Positions 1 to 12,747 of a stretch of DNA of 64,000 nucleotides are shown here, in pieces. Position numbers and translations under genes: made by a program. How positions within the stretch are numbered: position 1 is the stretch's first letter; every line of letters begins with the position of its first letter. The stretch comes from Denitromonas halophila (GTDB taxonomy: Bacteria; Pseudomonadota; Gammaproteobacteria; Burkholderiales; Rhodocyclaceae): contig NZ_VMNK01000003.1 in the NCBI RefSeq assembly GCF_007625155.1, positions 665,266-729,265 on the forward strand. The letters are read 5' to 3'. The notes beneath the pieces are model-generated. The model worked only from the letters and a program-made list of their open reading frames with translations. It did no database searches and had not been told where the DNA came from.

Positions 1-321
1 CATGCCGGTGAACAGCGCCGCCGTGAGCCACTTGAGACAGGTGGCGCGCGCGTTGCGTCGCATGGCCATGACGCCGCGGGCGACGAAGTAGCTGCTGGTG
101 AGCATGATCACCGTGTTGGTGACCCCGGCCAGGGTGGACAGTTGCTGTGGGCCGCCGCGGAAGGCGTCCGGGTGGTGGGCGCGGGCCACAAAGTAGACGA
201 GAAACATCAAGGCGAACTCGGTGAGCTCGCAATAAATGCCGACCCAGATCGCCTTGTTGCCGGGTATGCGACCAAGGACGGGCGCAATTGGCGCCGAGAA
301 AACGGGTGTCGCGATCGACAT
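1..321 (-). CDS. norE: NorE-like haem-copper oxidase subunit III, N-terminal part (gene runs off the window)
   Basis: The first 107 residues are visible; the rest lies before base 1. The protein opens with an IPGNKAIWVGIY stretch followed by CELTEFALMF, the start of the first membrane helix in the NorE branch of cytochrome c oxidase subunit III proteins. A second hydrophobic segment follows near residues 68-85. NorE proteins accompany nitric oxide reductases or cytochrome oxidases in the inner membrane of denitrifiers, where they are thought to help assembly or activity. The ATG at 319-321 gives the expected family N-terminus, although no strong ribosome binding site is visible. It diverges from mnmG. 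Whether nor structural genes follow cannot be seen. Confidence 0.75.
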   Translation of the reverse strand, partial: MSIATPVFSAPIAPVLGRIPGNKAIWVGIYCELTEFALMFLVYFVARAHHPDAFRGGPQQLSTLAGVTNTVIMLTSSYFVARGVMAMRRNARATCLKWLTAALFTGM

Positions 322-425
322 CTGTGGTGTCGTTCTCAGTGGTTTGGGGTGCTTTCAGTATGGTCAGGCCGCAACGCCGGGGCCAGCGCGACGTGGCGAT
401 TTCTTGATGTGGACCAAGCGGGGCA

Positions 426-650
426 TCAAGGTGCCCGATGGACGGCGGCGCCGGGGGAGAACCAGAGCACGGTCGTGCCGGCGAGGCGTCCGCCGCGGCT
501 ATCGAAGGCTTCGGCGCGCGGTTGGGGGGCGAAGCGGACGATGGACACGTGCCCGCACCGTAGGCGCGTCGGGCGGCTCGAGAACAGGGGCCTGCGCGTC
601 GGAAATGGCCGGGCGATTCGGGATGCGCGGTTCGTTGTATGTAAGCTCAT
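426..650 (-). CDS. Possible small ORF of unknown function in the norE-mnmG gap
   Basis: The region from 322 to 762 has no recognisable gene. This 74-codon minus-strand frame is the best candidate: after about codon 15 almost every third position is G or C, as in the real genes nearby, and it points toward norE, ending 104 bases before it. The ATG has no ribosome binding site; an internal GTG near codon 35 would give about 40 residues. I recognise no family. It could equally be chance coding in GC-rich sequence, since other frames are also open here. Confidence 0.18.
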   Translation of the reverse strand: MSLHTTNRASRIARPFPTRRPLFSSRPTRLRCGHVSIVRFAPQPRAEAFDSRGGRLAGTTVLWFSPGAAVHRAP

Positions 651-714
651 GTTTTAAAGCAATAAGTTCGTGAAACATTGCAGGGCAAGTCTGGCCTTGC
701 GCGGCGCAAGCGAG

Positions 715-720
715 TAGAAT
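715..720 (+). promoter_or_regulatory. Candidate -10 box for mnmG
   Basis: TAGAAT lies 42 bases before the mnmG start and matches TATAAT at five of six positions. No good -35 hexamer is found 16-18 bases upstream, so this is only a tentative promoter. Confidence 0.3.
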
Positions 721-762
721 CGCGGCCTTGCCTTTTTGCCGTTTCTCCGCGCAGGACGCGTC

Positions 763-2673
763 ATGCTGTATCCCACTCGATTCGATGTCATTGTTGTTGG
801 CGGCGGCCACGCCGGGACTGAAGCCGCGCTGGCGGCGGCGCGCATGGGCGTCAATACCCTGCTGCTGACCCACAACATCGAGACCCTCGGTCAGATGAGC
901 TGCAACCCGTCGATTGGCGGCATCGGCAAGGGCCATCTGGTCAAAGAGGTCGACGCGCTGGGCGGCGCCATGGCGGCGGCCACGGATGAGGCGGGCATTC
1001 AGTTTCGTATCCTCAACGCCTCCAAGGGCCCGGCGGTGCGTGCCACGCGTGCCCAGGCTGATCGCGTGCTGTACAAGGCGGCAATCCGCCGCCGGCTCGA
1101 AAACCAGCCGAATCTCACATTGTTTCAGCAGGCGGTGGATGACATCACTGTGGTGGGCGATCGGGTCACCGGCGTGGTCACGCAGTTGGGCATCCGCTTC
1201 GAGGCGCCGACCGTGGTGCTCACCGCCGGCACCTTTCTCAACGGCCTGATTCATGTCGGTTTGACCAGTCACTCAGGCGGGCGCGCCGGCGATCAGCCGT
1301 CGATTTCGCTGGGTCAGCGCCTGAAAGAACTCAAGCTGCCGCAAGGCCGACTCAAAACCGGCACGCCGCCGCGCATTGACGGCCGCTCGGTTGATTATTC
1401 GGTGATGACCGTGCAGCCGGGCGATGACCCGGTGCCGGTGTTCAGTTTCCTCGGTTCGGTGGCGCAGCACCCGGCGCAGCTGCCGTGCTGGATCACCCAC
1501 ACCAATGAGCGCACCCACGAGATCATCCGCAACAACCTCGATCGTTCGCCGATGTATTCGGGCGTGATCGAAGGCGTCGGGCCGCGCTACTGCCCGTCGA
1601 TCGAAGACAAGATTCACCGCTTCGCCGATAAAAGCAGCCACAACATCTTTCTTGAGCCCGAAGGGCTGGAGACGCACGAAATCTACCCGAACGGGATTTC
1701 CACTTCTCTGCCCTTCGATGTGCAGCTGCAGGTGGTGCGCAGTATTGCCGGCATGGAGAACGCCCACATCCTGCGTCCGGGCTACGCCATCGAGTACGAC
1801 TACTTCGATCCGCGCAATCTCAAGCGTAGCTTCGAAACCAAGACGTTTTCGGGCTTGTTCTTCGCCGGCCAGATCAACGGCACCACCGGCTATGAAGAAG
1901 CCGCCGCGCAGGGCCTGCTCGCCGGTGCCAACGCCGCGTTGCAGGTGCAGGGGCGCGAGGCGTGGTGCCCGCGCCGCGACGAAGCCTATCTGGGCGTGCT
2001 GGTCGATGACCTGATCACCCGCGGCGTGGCCGAGCCCTACCGAATGTTTACCTCGCGCGCCGAGTATCGCCTCAGCCTGCGCGAAGACAACGCCGACCTG
2101 CGCCTGACCGAGCAAGGCCGCGAACTGGGCCTGGTGGACGATGTGCGTTGGGCCGCGTTCTGCGCCAAACGTGAAGCGATTGAGCGTGAAACGGCACGCC
2201 TCAAGGCGACCTGGGCACATCCGACCCGCATTCCGGCGGCGGACGCCGAGCGCGTGGTGGGCAAGGCGCTGGAGCGCGAATACACCTTTTTCGATCTGCT
2301 GCGCCGACCCAATGTGCGCTACGCCGATCTGATGACCCTGCCGACCGCGCCCGAGACGCCGGAGACGGATGCGCAGGTGGTCGAGCAGCTGGAAATCGCC
2401 GCGCAGTATCAAGGCTATATCGACCGCCAGCTCGACGAAGTGGCGCGCACCGCACAGGCCGAATCGACCACGCTGCCGCTGGATCTCGACTACAGCGAGG
2501 TGCGTGGCCTGTCGAAAGAAGTGCAGCAGAAACTGGCCGAGCACCGGCCCGAGACCATCGGCCAGGCCGGCCGCATTCAGGGCGTGACCCCGGCGGCCAT
2601 CTCCTTGCTGCTGGTCTATCTCAAACGCAAACGCGGCGCCGCCGCCTTGAACGACGAAGTGAAACGCGCATGA
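763..2673 (+). CDS. mnmG: tRNA uridine-5-carboxymethylaminomethyl(34) synthesis enzyme MnmG (GidA)
   Basis: This 636-residue protein has the usual MnmG length. With MnmE it installs the carboxymethylaminomethyl group on the wobble uridine of certain tRNAs, using FAD and methylene-tetrahydrofolate. The N-terminus carries the FAD-binding [10 protein letters not shown] motif near residues 13-22, followed by the family sequence around [14 protein letters not shown]. The frame stays open upstream to a TTG at 736, but the ATG at 763 has an AGGA ribosome site and places the Rossmann motif where the family has it. It overlaps rsmG in an ATGA arrangement, so the two are translationally coupled. Confidence 0.97.
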   Translation: MLYPTRFDVIVVGGGHAGTEAALAAARMGVNTLLLTHNIETLGQMSCNPSIGGIGKGHLVKEVDALGGAMAAATDEAGIQFRILNASKGPAVRATRAQADRVLYKAAIRRRLENQPNLTLFQQAVDDITVVGDRVTGVVTQLGIRFEAPTVVLTAGTFLNGLIHVGLTSHSGGRAGDQPSISLGQRLKELKLPQGRLKTGTPPRIDGRSVDYSVMTVQPGDDPVPVFSFLGSVAQHPAQLPCWITHTNERTHEIIRNNLDRSPMYSGVIEGVGPRYCPSIEDKIHRFADKSSHNIFLEPEGLETHEIYPNGISTSLPFDVQLQVVRSIAGMENAHILRPGYAIEYDYFDPRNLKRSFETKTFSGLFFAGQINGTTGYEEAAAQGLLAGANAALQVQGREAWCPRRDEAYLGVLVDDLITRGVAEPYRMFTSRAEYRLSLREDNADLRLTEQGRELGLVDDVRWAAFCAKREAIERETARLKATWAHPTRIPAADAERVVGKALEREYTFFDLLRRPNVRYADLMTLPTAPETPETDAQVVEQLEIAAQYQGYIDRQLDEVARTAQAESTTLPLDLDYSEVRGLSKEVQQKLAEHRPETIGQAGRIQGVTPAAISLLLVYLKRKRGAAALNDEVKRA

Positions 2674-3305
2674 GCGATATGGCAACGCTGGAACGCGGGC
2701 TGGCTGCGATGGGCATTGAATTGCCCGAAGCCGCCCATGAAAAACTGGTGGCTTACGCCGCCCTGCTGGCCAAGTGGAACAAGGTGTACAACCTGACCGC
2801 GATTCGCGACAGCAGCCAGATGATGACGCTGCACCTGTTTGACGCGCTGTCAGTGCTGCCGCATCTGGGCGCGGTGACGCGCCTGGCCGATGTGGGCTCC
2901 GGCGGCGGCCTGCCCGGCATTCCGCTGGCCATCGCCCGGCCCGAACTGGCGGTGACCTCGATCGAGACGGTCAACAAAAAGGCGACCTTTCAGCAGCAGG
3001 CGAAGATCGAGCTCAAGCTGGCCAATTTTGAACCGGTCTGCGCGCGGGTCGAAGAAGTGCGTCGCGATCCGAGTTTTGACGGAATCATTTCGCGCGCCTT
3101 CTCCGAGTTGTCGGACTTCATTCGCCTGACCGCCCACTTGCTGGCGCCGGGCGGACGTTTCTACGCCATGAAAGGCGTGTACCCTCACGAGGAAATCGCG
3201 CGCCTGCCCGAAGGTTTTCGGGTGGTCGAGTCGGTCGAACTGACGGTGCCGGCGCTCGACGCCCACCGCCACCTGATCATCATCGAACGAAACGGAAATG
3301 CCTGA
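2670..3305 (+). CDS. rsmG: 16S rRNA (guanine(527)-N7)-methyltransferase RsmG (GidB)
   Basis: This 211-residue SAM-dependent methyltransferase modifies G527 of 16S rRNA, near the decoding site. The SAM-binding motif reads [15 protein letters not shown] around residues 71-85, and the N-terminal helix region with [13 protein letters not shown] is characteristic of the family. The ATG overlaps the mnmG stop by four bases; a second in-frame ATG lies three codons later. Its stop codon shares a base with the parA start (TGATG), giving a four-gene run mnmG-rsmG-parA-parB typical of origin-proximal DNA. Confidence 0.96.
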   Translation: MSDMATLERGLAAMGIELPEAAHEKLVAYAALLAKWNKVYNLTAIRDSSQMMTLHLFDALSVLPHLGAVTRLADVGSGGGLPGIPLAIARPELAVTSIETVNKKATFQQQAKIELKLANFEPVCARVEEVRRDPSFDGIISRAFSELSDFIRLTAHLLAPGGRFYAMKGVYPHEEIARLPEGFRVVESVELTVPALDAHRHLIIIERNGNA

Positions 3306-4075
3306 TGGCCCGAATCTTTTGCGTGGCAAACCAGAAAGGCGGCGTGGGCAAGACCACCACCTGTGTGAATCTCGCTGCTGCTTTGGTTGCGCGCAAGCAG
3401 CGCGTGTTGCTGATCGACCTCGATCCGCAAGGTAATGCCACCGGCGGCAGCGGCATCGACAAGCGCACGCTGACCCGCTCCGTGTACCACTTGCTGGTCG
3501 GCCTAGCCGACCTGGCCGCCGTGCGGGTGAGCTCGCCCACCGGCAAATACGATGTGCTGCCGGCCAACCGCGATCTGGCCGGCGCCGAAGTCGAGATGGT
3601 CGGCATCGAAGCGCGCGAACATCGGCTCAAAGTGGCGCTGGCCTCGGTGCGGGAAGACTACGATTTCGTGCTCATCGATTGCCCGCCTTCGTTGTCCTTG
3701 CTGACACTCAATGGCCTGTGTGCGGCCGACGGCGTGATCATCCCGATGCAGTGCGAGTACTACGCGCTGGAGGGCTTGTCCGACCTGGTCAACACGATCA
3801 AGAAGGTGCACGCCAACCTCAACCGCGATCTGAAGATCATCGGTCTGTTGCGTGTGATGTTCGACCCGCGCATGACGCTGCAGCAGCAGGTGTCGGCGCA
3901 GCTCGAATCGCATTTTGGCGACAAGGTGTTCAAGGCCGTGGTGCCGCGCAATGTGCGCCTGGCCGAAGCGCCCAGCCATGGTATGCCGGGCGTGGTCTAC
4001 GATCGCACCGCCAAGGGCGCCGTGGCGTATCTCGACTTTGCCAAAGAAATGATCAAACGGGTGCAGACCCTCTAG
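3305..4075 (+). CDS. parA: Chromosome partitioning ATPase ParA (Soj)
   Basis: This 256-residue ParA-family ATPase is of chromosomal Soj length and lacks the N-terminal extension of plasmid ParA proteins. It has the deviant Walker A motif KGGVGKTT at residues 11-18 and the switch region VLIDCPPSLSLLTLNGL. With ParB it segregates newly replicated origins by ATP-driven nucleoid binding. It starts on the last base of the rsmG stop and is followed 13 bases later by parB, so transcription with the upstream RNA-modification genes is likely. Confidence 0.96.
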   Translation: MARIFCVANQKGGVGKTTTCVNLAAALVARKQRVLLIDLDPQGNATGGSGIDKRTLTRSVYHLLVGLADLAAVRVSSPTGKYDVLPANRDLAGAEVEMVGIEAREHRLKVALASVREDYDFVLIDCPPSLSLLTLNGLCAADGVIIPMQCEYYALEGLSDLVNTIKKVHANLNRDLKIIGLLRVMFDPRMTLQQQVSAQLESHFGDKVFKAVVPRNVRLAEAPSHGMPGVVYDRTAKGAVAYLDFAKEMIKRVQTL

Positions 4076-4088
4076 GAAACGACTGACT

Positions 4089-4937
4089 ATGGCGCCTCCG
4101 AAACTCAAAGGTCTTGGTCGCGGGCTGGATGCCCTCCTCGCGGCAAACGCAGACGATACCGAGAAGGGCGAACTGCAGGTCTTGCCAGTAGGCGCCTTGC
4201 AGCCGGGCAAATACCAGCCACGCACGCGCATGGACCCCGGTTCGCTCGAAGAACTGGCCGCCTCCATCAAGGCCCAGGGCGTGATGCAGCCGATCCTGGT
4301 GCGTCCGGTGGGGCCGGATCGCTACGAGATCATTGCTGGTGAGCGGCGCTGGCGCGCCTCGCAGATCGCTGGGCTGGATTCAGCGCCCTGCCTGGTGCGC
4401 GAGATCCCCGACGAGGCCGCGCTGGCCATGTCGCTGATCGAAAACATCCAGCGCGAAAACCTCAATCCGCTCGAAGAAGCCGCCGGTATTCAGCGCCTAA
4501 TCGACGAATTCGAAATGACGCATCAGCAGGCCGCCGACGCGGTCGGTCGGTCGCGCCCGGCGGCGACCAACCTGCTGCGTCTGCTGCAACTGGCCTCGCC
4601 GGTGCAGGAGTTGCTGATGGCCGGTGATATTGACATGGGCCATGCGCGCGCGCTGCTGCCGCTTGATCCGGCCGGACAGATCCAGTTTGCCAATCGCGCG
4701 GCGGGGCGAGGCTTGTCGGTGCGCGAGGTCGAGCGCCTGGTGCATCACGAGCTGAAGCCGCGCAGTCTGCGCGCCAAGGCCGCGCCCGACCGGGATCTGC
4801 TGCGTCTGGAAGAAGAGCTGTCGGATGCGCTCGGCGCAAGCGTCACGATCAAGGCCAATCGCAAAGGGGCGGGTGCGCTGTCGATCGGCTTCGGTAGCCT
4901 CGATCAGCTCGAAGGTCTGCTGTCGAGGCTGCGCTGA
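4089..4937 (+). CDS. parB: Chromosome partitioning protein ParB (Spo0J)
   Basis: This 282-residue ParB/Spo0J protein binds parS centromere sites and, by CTP-dependent clamping, spreads along DNA to recruit ParA. The N-terminus has the LKGLGRGLDALL motif that interacts with ParA, followed by the nucleotide-binding ParB/Srx region with GERRWRAS near residues 84-91 and ENIQRENLNPLEEA. A helix-turn-helix lies near residues 132-155, and the C-terminus forms the dimerisation domain. I did not find a consensus parS palindrome by eye inside this window. A hairpin terminator follows about 100 bases downstream. Confidence 0.96.
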   Translation: MAPPKLKGLGRGLDALLAANADDTEKGELQVLPVGALQPGKYQPRTRMDPGSLEELAASIKAQGVMQPILVRPVGPDRYEIIAGERRWRASQIAGLDSAPCLVREIPDEAALAMSLIENIQRENLNPLEEAAGIQRLIDEFEMTHQQAADAVGRSRPAATNLLRLLQLASPVQELLMAGDIDMGHARALLPLDPAGQIQFANRAAGRGLSVREVERLVHHELKPRSLRAKAAPDRDLLRLEEELSDALGASVTIKANRKGAGALSIGFGSLDQLEGLLSRLR

Positions 4938-5034
4938 GCCAGCCAATGCGTCATCCCGGTGCATGGCGCACCAGCGTTGACTGCAATGTCTTATAAATAA
5001 CATCAGGGCTGGATCCAAGGCCCCGCGCGGATCA

Positions 5035-5054
5035 CGGCCCGACGGGCCGCTTTT
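5035..5054 (+). terminator. Rho-independent terminator after parB
   Basis: A 6-bp GC-only stem (CGGCCC/GGGCCG) with a 3-base loop is followed by CTTTT. It lies between parB and the atp promoter, so it separates the two transcription units. Confidence 0.6.
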
Positions 5055-5104
5055 CCAGCCGTGGCAAGGGTTTGGAGTGCGCCTTGTTGCGGTGCAAAAC
5101 GGGT

Positions 5105-5133
5105 TTGACTTTACTACGGTAAACCCCTAGTAT
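5105..5133 (+). promoter_or_regulatory. Sigma-70 promoter of the atp operon
   Basis: TTGACT and TAGTAT are separated by exactly 17 bases, matching the -35 and -10 consensus at five and four positions. Transcription would start near 5140. The -10 box overlaps the TTG at 5133 that opens the longest atpI frame, so that TTG would not be in the mRNA. Confidence 0.65.
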
Positions 5134-5192
5134 TGCCGAGATTTTTTGAGTCGCTGATTGGCTATTTTGCGGATCAGCGCGTAAGGGAAGGG

Positions 5193-6364
<1,172 letters not shown>

Positions 6365-6382
6365 TAAAAAGTTTCTTTTTAA

Positions 6383-6676
<294 letters not shown>

Positions 6677-6723
6677 TCTCCGGGTCGTTTGTTTTACCCA
6701 ACGAACCATAAGGACATCGCAAC

Positions 6724-7197
6724 GTGAATCTGAACGCTACCCTGATCGCTCAGCTCGTGGTGTTCTTCATTCTGGTCGTCTTCACGATGAAATTCGTGTG
6801 GCCGCCCATTGTGAAGGCACTCGACGAACGGGCGAAGAAGGTCGCGGACGGGCTGGCGGCTGCGGATAAAGCGAAGGCCGATCTGGCCCACGCCGAGAAG
6901 AAGGTTGTCGAGGAAATGCGCAAAGCCCGCGAGTCGGCTGGCGATGTGCGCACCTCTGCTGAAAAGCAGGCATCCACTCTGATCGACGAGGCCCGTGCCG
7001 AAGCTGGCCGCATCATCGCCGCCGCGCGTGAAGCAGCAGAAGGCGAAGCCGCCGCTGCCGCTCAACGCGCCAAGGAAGCCCTGCGTGACCAAATTGCCAT
7101 CCTGGCGCTCGCCGGCGCAGAGAAAATCCTGCGCAAGGAAGTCGACGCCAAGGCCCACGCCGAACTGCTGGCAAACCTGAAACAGGAACTGCAATAA
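6724..7197 (+). CDS. atpF: F1Fo ATP synthase subunit b
   Basis: This 157-residue peripheral stalk subunit has one N-terminal membrane helix (residues 5-25) with the family FVWPPI exit sequence, followed by a long charged alanine-rich coiled coil that reaches to the delta subunit. The start is a GTG at 6724, with AAGGA about ten bases upstream. Length is normal for a b subunit, and there is no b' copy in the operon. Confidence 0.96.
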   Translation: MNLNATLIAQLVVFFILVVFTMKFVWPPIVKALDERAKKVADGLAAADKAKADLAHAEKKVVEEMRKARESAGDVRTSAEKQASTLIDEARAEAGRIIAAAREAAEGEAAAAAQRAKEALRDQIAILALAGAEKILRKEVDAKAHAELLANLKQELQ

Positions 7198-7200
7198 GTC

Positions 7201-7737
7201 ATGGCCGAGAACGTCACCATCGCGCGCCCCTACGCCGAAGCCGCTTTCAAGCTGGCTGAAGGGGCTGGTGCGCTGGGGCCCTGGTCGGAAGCCCTGGATC
7301 GGATGGCCTTTGCCGCCTCCGATGAACGGATGAAAACATGTATCAACGATCCCAAGCTCGGCGCTGACAAGCTCGCCGAGCTGTTTATCGGGATCGTTGG
7401 TGGTTCCTTCGACGATGCGCAGAAGAATTTTGTGCATGTGTTGATCGAGAATGAACGTCTGCAGGTGCTTCCCGAGATCCGTGACCTGTTCGTTGTACGT
7501 AAGAACGAACACGAAGGCGTGCTGGATGCGGAAATTGTTTCCGCTTTCCCGCTCGACGACGCAGCGCTGAAGACGCTGACCGAACAGCTTGAAGCCCGAT
7601 TCAAGGCCAAGCTGAGCGTGTCGGTGTCGGTGGACCCCGAACTGATCGGTGGCGTCACCATTACTATCGGCGATGACGTTATCGACGCCTCGGTCCGCGG
7701 CAAGCTCGCGAACATGGCCGCTGCGCTTAAGAACTAG
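7201..7737 (+). CDS. atpH: F1Fo ATP synthase subunit delta
   Basis: This 178-residue delta (OSCP) subunit caps the F1 head and binds the b stalk. The N-terminus ([12 protein letters not shown]) and the C-terminal [25 protein letters not shown] segment are family hallmarks. It begins three bases after the atpF stop and ends eleven bases before atpA. Confidence 0.96.
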   Translation: MAENVTIARPYAEAAFKLAEGAGALGPWSEALDRMAFAASDERMKTCINDPKLGADKLAELFIGIVGGSFDDAQKNFVHVLIENERLQVLPEIRDLFVVRKNEHEGVLDAEIVSAFPLDDAALKTLTEQLEARFKAKLSVSVSVDPELIGGVTITIGDDVIDASVRGKLANMAAALKN

Positions 7738-7747
7738 GAGCATTGGA

Positions 7748-9286
7748 ATGCAACTTAACCCCTCTGAAATCAGTGACCTGATTAAGAGCCGGATCCAGGA
7801 CCTGCAGCTTGCCGCGACGTCGCGCAACGAAGGTACCGTCGTTTCCGTTACGGACGGTATCTGTCGTGTTCACGGTCTCGCCGACGTGATGCAAGGCGAA
7901 ATGCTGGAGTTCCCCGGCAATACGTTTGGTTTGGCGCTCAACCTCGAGCGTGATTCGGTTGGCGCGGTGGTGCTCGGTGAATACGAGCACATCATCGAAG
8001 GCGACACCGTCAAGGCCACTGGCCGCATTCTCGAAGTCCCGGTCGGCCCCGAGCTGATTGGTCGCGTCGTCAATGCGCTGGGTCAGCCGATTGACGGCAA
8101 GGGCCCGATCAACGCCAAGATGACCGACAAGATCGAAAAGGTCGCCCCGGGCGTGATCGATCGCCAGTCCGTTTCTCAGCCGGTTCAAACCGGTCTGAAG
8201 TCGGTCGACGCGATGGTGCCGGTGGGCCGTGGTCAGCGCGAGCTGATCATTGGCGACCGTCAGACAGGCAAGACCGCTGTCGCCGTCGATGCGATCATCA
8301 ACCAGAAAGGCCAGAACATGTTCTGCGTCTACGTGGCTATCGGTCAGAAGGCGTCGACCGTCGCTAACGTGGTGCGCAAGCTGGAAGAGAACGGCGCGAT
8401 GGAATACACCATCGTCGTGGCCGCGACCGCTTCCGAATCGGCCGCCATGCAATACCTGTCAGCCTACTCCGGCTGCACCATGGGCGAGTACTTCCGCGAC
8501 CGTGGTCAAGACGCACTGATCGTTTATGACGATCTGACCAAACAAGCCTGGGCCTACCGTCAGGTGTCCTTGCTGCTGCGCCGTCCGCCGGGCCGTGAAG
8601 CCTACCCGGGTGACGTGTTCTATCTGCACTCCCGTCTGCTCGAGCGCGCTGCCCGTGTGAATGCGGATTACGTTGAAAAGTTCACCAACGGTGAAGTCAA
8701 AGGCAAGACCGGTTCGCTGACCGCCCTGCCCGTGATCGAAACCCAGGCAGGTGACGTGTCTGCCTTCGTGCCGACCAACGTGATTTCGATTACCGACGGC
8801 CAGATCTTCCTTGAGACCGACCTGTTCAACGCCGGTATCCGCCCCGCCATCAACGCCGGTATCTCGGTGTCGCGCGTGGGTGGTGCTGCCCAGACCAAGG
8901 TCATCAAGAAGCTCGGTGGCGGTGTGCGTCTGGCGCTGGCCCAGTATCGCGAGTTGGCTGCGTTTGCACAGTTCGCTTCCGATCTGGACGAAGCCACCCG
9001 CAAGCAGCTTGAGCGTGGTCGCCTGGTGACCGAGCTGATGAAGCAGCCGCAGTACGCGCCGATGTCGGTTGCGGACATGGCGGTGACCCTGTATGCCTCC
9101 AACAACGGTTACTTCGACGGTGTCGAAGTGAGCCGCGTGCTGGCATTCGAGGCCGCGCTGCACCAGTTCATCAAAACCAAGTATTCGGCTTTGCTTGAAA
9201 AGATTGCCAGCACCCTGAATCTCGACGGCGACGACGAGAAGACCTTGGCTGCTGCGGTCGACGAGTTCAAGAAGAGCTGGGCTTAA
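7748..9286 (+). CDS. atpA: F1Fo ATP synthase subunit alpha
   Basis: This 512-residue F1 alpha subunit binds nucleotide at a non-catalytic site. The P-loop reads [11 protein letters not shown], and the C-terminal region with [10 protein letters not shown] and the helical domain is complete. The frame remains open 33 codons upstream inside atpH, but the ATG at 7748 has a TAGGAG ribosome site and the standard N-terminus [13 protein letters not shown]. Confidence 0.97.
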   Translation: MQLNPSEISDLIKSRIQDLQLAATSRNEGTVVSVTDGICRVHGLADVMQGEMLEFPGNTFGLALNLERDSVGAVVLGEYEHIIEGDTVKATGRILEVPVGPELIGRVVNALGQPIDGKGPINAKMTDKIEKVAPGVIDRQSVSQPVQTGLKSVDAMVPVGRGQRELIIGDRQTGKTAVAVDAIINQKGQNMFCVYVAIGQKASTVANVVRKLEENGAMEYTIVVAATASESAAMQYLSAYSGCTMGEYFRDRGQDALIVYDDLTKQAWAYRQVSLLLRRPPGREAYPGDVFYLHSRLLERAARVNADYVEKFTNGEVKGKTGSLTALPVIETQAGDVSAFVPTNVISITDGQIFLETDLFNAGIRPAINAGISVSRVGGAAQTKVIKKLGGGVRLALAQYRELAAFAQFASDLDEATRKQLERGRLVTELMKQPQYAPMSVADMAVTLYASNNGYFDGVEVSRVLAFEAALHQFIKTKYSALLEKIASTLNLDGDDEKTLAAAVDEFKKSWA

Positions 9287-9307
9287 ACCTGCGTACGGAG
9301 ACGGAAT

Positions 9308-10177
9308 ATGGCAAGCGGTAAGGAAATCCGTACGAAGATCAAGAGTGTTCAAAACACTCGAAAGATCACGAAGGCCATGGAAATGGTGGCCGCATCGAAA
9401 ATGCGCAAAGCGCAGGAACGCATGCGTGCCGCCCGTCCGTACGCCGAGAAGATCCGCCGACTCGCCGCGAACCTGTCTCAGGCAAATATCACCGAGTATC
9501 AGCACCCGTTCCTGACCAAGAAAGATGACGTCAAGCGTGTCGGCGTCATCGTGGTCACCACGGACAAGGGGCTTTGCGGCGGCTTGAACACCAACATCCT
9601 GCGCCAGCTCATGGGCGAGATGAAGGGGTGGCAAGCACAGGGGGCGACGGAAATTCGCGCCACGTGTATCGGTAACAAGGGCTACGGCTTCATGCAGCGG
9701 GTCGGCGTCAAAGTCGCCTCGCATGCCATCCAGCTCGGCGATACACCGCATCTCGAAAAGCTGATCGGTCCGGTCAAAGTCATTCTGGATGCATTCCAGA
9801 ACGGCGAACTTGACGCTGTCTATCTGGCCTATACCCGCTTCATCAACACGATGAAGCAGGAGGGTCAGGTCGAGCAGCTGCTGCCGCTGACCGGTGAGCG
9901 ACTGGGTGCGCCTGAAGGGTCGTGGGACTACCTGTACGAGCCCGATCCCCAGGTGGTGATTGATGAAATGCTTGTGCGTTACGTCGAAGCCCTGGTGTAT
10001 CAGGCTGTGGCCGAGAACATGGCTTCCGAACAGAGCGCGCGGATGGTGGCAATGAAGGCTGCTTCCGACAATGCGAAGACCGTCATTGGCGATCTGCAAC
10101 TGGTCTACAACAAGACCCGTCAGGCCGCCATTACGAAAGAGCTCTCGGAAATTGTCGCTGGTGCCGCTGCGGTCTAA
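9308..10177 (+). CDS. atpG: F1Fo ATP synthase subunit gamma
   Basis: This 289-residue gamma subunit forms the central rotor shaft. The N-terminal helix begins [20 protein letters not shown], and the C-terminal helix carries [20 protein letters not shown]. Both fold into the coiled coil inside the alpha3beta3 head. An ACGGAGACGG ribosome site precedes the ATG. Length is normal. Confidence 0.97.
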   Translation: MASGKEIRTKIKSVQNTRKITKAMEMVAASKMRKAQERMRAARPYAEKIRRLAANLSQANITEYQHPFLTKKDDVKRVGVIVVTTDKGLCGGLNTNILRQLMGEMKGWQAQGATEIRATCIGNKGYGFMQRVGVKVASHAIQLGDTPHLEKLIGPVKVILDAFQNGELDAVYLAYTRFINTMKQEGQVEQLLPLTGERLGAPEGSWDYLYEPDPQVVIDEMLVRYVEALVYQAVAENMASEQSARMVAMKAASDNAKTVIGDLQLVYNKTRQAAITKELSEIVAGAAAV

Positions 10178-10193
10178 CGGATTATTGATTTAA

Positions 10194-11603
<1,410 letters not shown>

Positions 11604-11614
11604 GCATGCCCAAT

Positions 11615-11638
11615 GCCCCGCCCCCTTGCGGGCGGGGC
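11615..11638 (+). promoter_or_regulatory. Hairpin between atpD and atpC
   Basis: A perfect 9-bp stem (GCCCCGCCC/GGGCGGGGC) with a 6-base loop sits 11 bases after the atpD stop and about 20 bases before the atpC start. There is no following T run, so it is not a normal terminator. It may stabilise the upstream mRNA or lower expression of atpC. Confidence 0.5.
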
Positions 11639-11657
11639 AGAATCGGAGGATAAAGCT

Positions 11658-12083
11658 ATGGCTATGACCGTTCATGTAGACATCGTCAGCGCGGAAGAAG
11701 AAATTTTTTCCGGCCTGGCTGAATTCGTCGCCCTCCCGGGCGAGACGGGTGAGCTCGGCATTCTGCCGGGGCACATGCCGCTGATGACCCGGATCAAGCC
11801 GGGTGCGGTGCGTGTCAAGGTCCAGAATCAGGCAGAGGAAGAGCTGATTTTTGTGGCAGGTGGTTTGCTGGAAGTTCAGCCCGGTCGTGTGACCGTGCTG
11901 GCCGACACGGCCATCCGTGGCAAGGATCTCGACGAAGCGAAAGCCCTCGAGGCCAAGCGTCGTGCCGAGGAAGCCTTGCAGAATCAGAAGGGCGATATCG
12001 ATTACGCCGCGGCGCAAGCCGAGTTGGCCGAAGCGATTGCCCAGCTGGCTGCTATCAAGAAGCTGCGTAACCCGCGCCACTGA
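11658..12083 (+). CDS. atpC: F1Fo ATP synthase subunit epsilon
   Basis: This 141-residue epsilon subunit has an N-terminal beta-sandwich ([10 protein letters not shown], then [19 protein letters not shown]) and a C-terminal pair of helices. It is part of the rotor and can inhibit ATP hydrolysis. The frame is open to 11613, but that would begin inside the intergenic hairpin. The ATG at 11658 has CGGAGGA seven bases upstream. It is the last gene of the operon and is followed by a strong terminator. Confidence 0.96.
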   Translation: MAMTVHVDIVSAEEEIFSGLAEFVALPGETGELGILPGHMPLMTRIKPGAVRVKVQNQAEEELIFVAGGLLEVQPGRVTVLADTAIRGKDLDEAKALEAKRRAEEALQNQKGDIDYAAAQAELAEAIAQLAAIKKLRNPRH

Positions 12084-12104
12084 GACGTACGGCAGTGTGT
12101 CGGC

Positions 12105-12138
12105 AAAGAAAAAGCAGCCTTCGGGCTGCTTTTTCTTT
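12105..12138. terminator. Bidirectional terminator between atpC and ubiJ
   Basis: A 15-bp stem with a TTCG tetraloop has A-rich sequence on its left arm and T-rich sequence on its right arm (core AAAAAGCAGCC/GGCTGCTTTTT). It can stop the atp operon from the left and ubiJ from the right. Confidence 0.9.
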
Positions 12139-12156
12139 GGTGGTCCCAGCGCGGGC

Positions 12157-12744
12157 TTAAGTCGTGGATGCCTCGGTGTGCGTCAGTCGTTTGATGCGCT
12201 TGTCCAGACGACTCATCGTGTCGCGAATGTGCCTCAGTCGCTCGGCGTGCAGAAGCAGCTCAGCTTGCGGGACCAGCAAGCGCCCTTCGTGTGCAAGATA
12301 CTCGCTGGCGTTGGCGGCAATTCGCCCGCCGGTTTCTGGAATGGCCTGCACGATGTGGCTGGCTGTCTGGTGCGCACGACGGCCGATGATGGGGCCGAAA
12401 ATGCGTGCCAAGTCAGCCTCGCCGTCCCAGCGAAGATGGCGGAACACGAAACTCAGGCTGTCGGCCAGATCCGCCTGACCACTGATCTTGACCTGTGACA
12501 TGGCGGCGTCAACGCCATCCGGCAGCTTGGCCAGGGCATCTGGCGCCAGGGTGATGATGACCGAGGGGGTGACGTCCGGCGCACTTTTCGCAAAGTAACC
12601 GTCAGGTCCGATCGCAAAGCTCAGGCTGATGCCGCCGATGACGACGGCTGCTACCGCGCCTTCGTGTTCACGAAGGCGCTTGCGTGCCCACTCAGCCTGT
12701 GCGAGCAGGTGATTGATGCCGCCGGCGGCGACCTTTGTGAGCAT
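12157..12744 (-). CDS. ubiJ: Ubiquinone biosynthesis accessory factor UbiJ (SCP2 domain)
   Basis: This 195-residue protein matches UbiJ: an N-terminal helix (INHLLAQAEWARKRL), an SCP2-type lipid-binding fold in the middle, and a C-terminal coiled-coil with LLLHAERLRHIRDTMSRLDKR. UbiJ helps scaffold the cytosolic Ubi complex and may hold the isoprenoid intermediates. It is the last gene of a minus-strand run DUF971-ubiE-tim44-ubiJ, beginning three bases after the Tim44 gene. In many proteobacteria ubiB follows ubiJ; here the atpC terminator follows instead. Confidence 0.85.
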   Translation of the reverse strand: MLTKVAAGGINHLLAQAEWARKRLREHEGAVAAVVIGGISLSFAIGPDGYFAKSAPDVTPSVIITLAPDALAKLPDGVDAAMSQVKISGQADLADSLSFVFRHLRWDGEADLARIFGPIIGRRAHQTASHIVQAIPETGGRIAANASEYLAHEGRLLVPQAELLLHAERLRHIRDTMSRLDKRIKRLTHTEASTT

Positions 12745-12747
12745 GCG

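Noticed and set aside
499..1272. A 257-codon minus-strand frame overlapping the start of mnmG
   Set aside because: Most of it is antisense to the conserved FAD-binding region of mnmG, and the translation resembles no protein family.
3305..5100. parS or oriC near parA-parB
   Set aside because: No sequence close to the 16-base parS palindrome TGTTTCACGTGAAACA and no cluster of DnaA boxes was found by eye. The origin is probably nearby but outside the window.
5133..5192. TTG start for atpI
   Set aside because: It lies within the -10 box of the atp promoter and has no ribosome binding site; ATG 5193 does.
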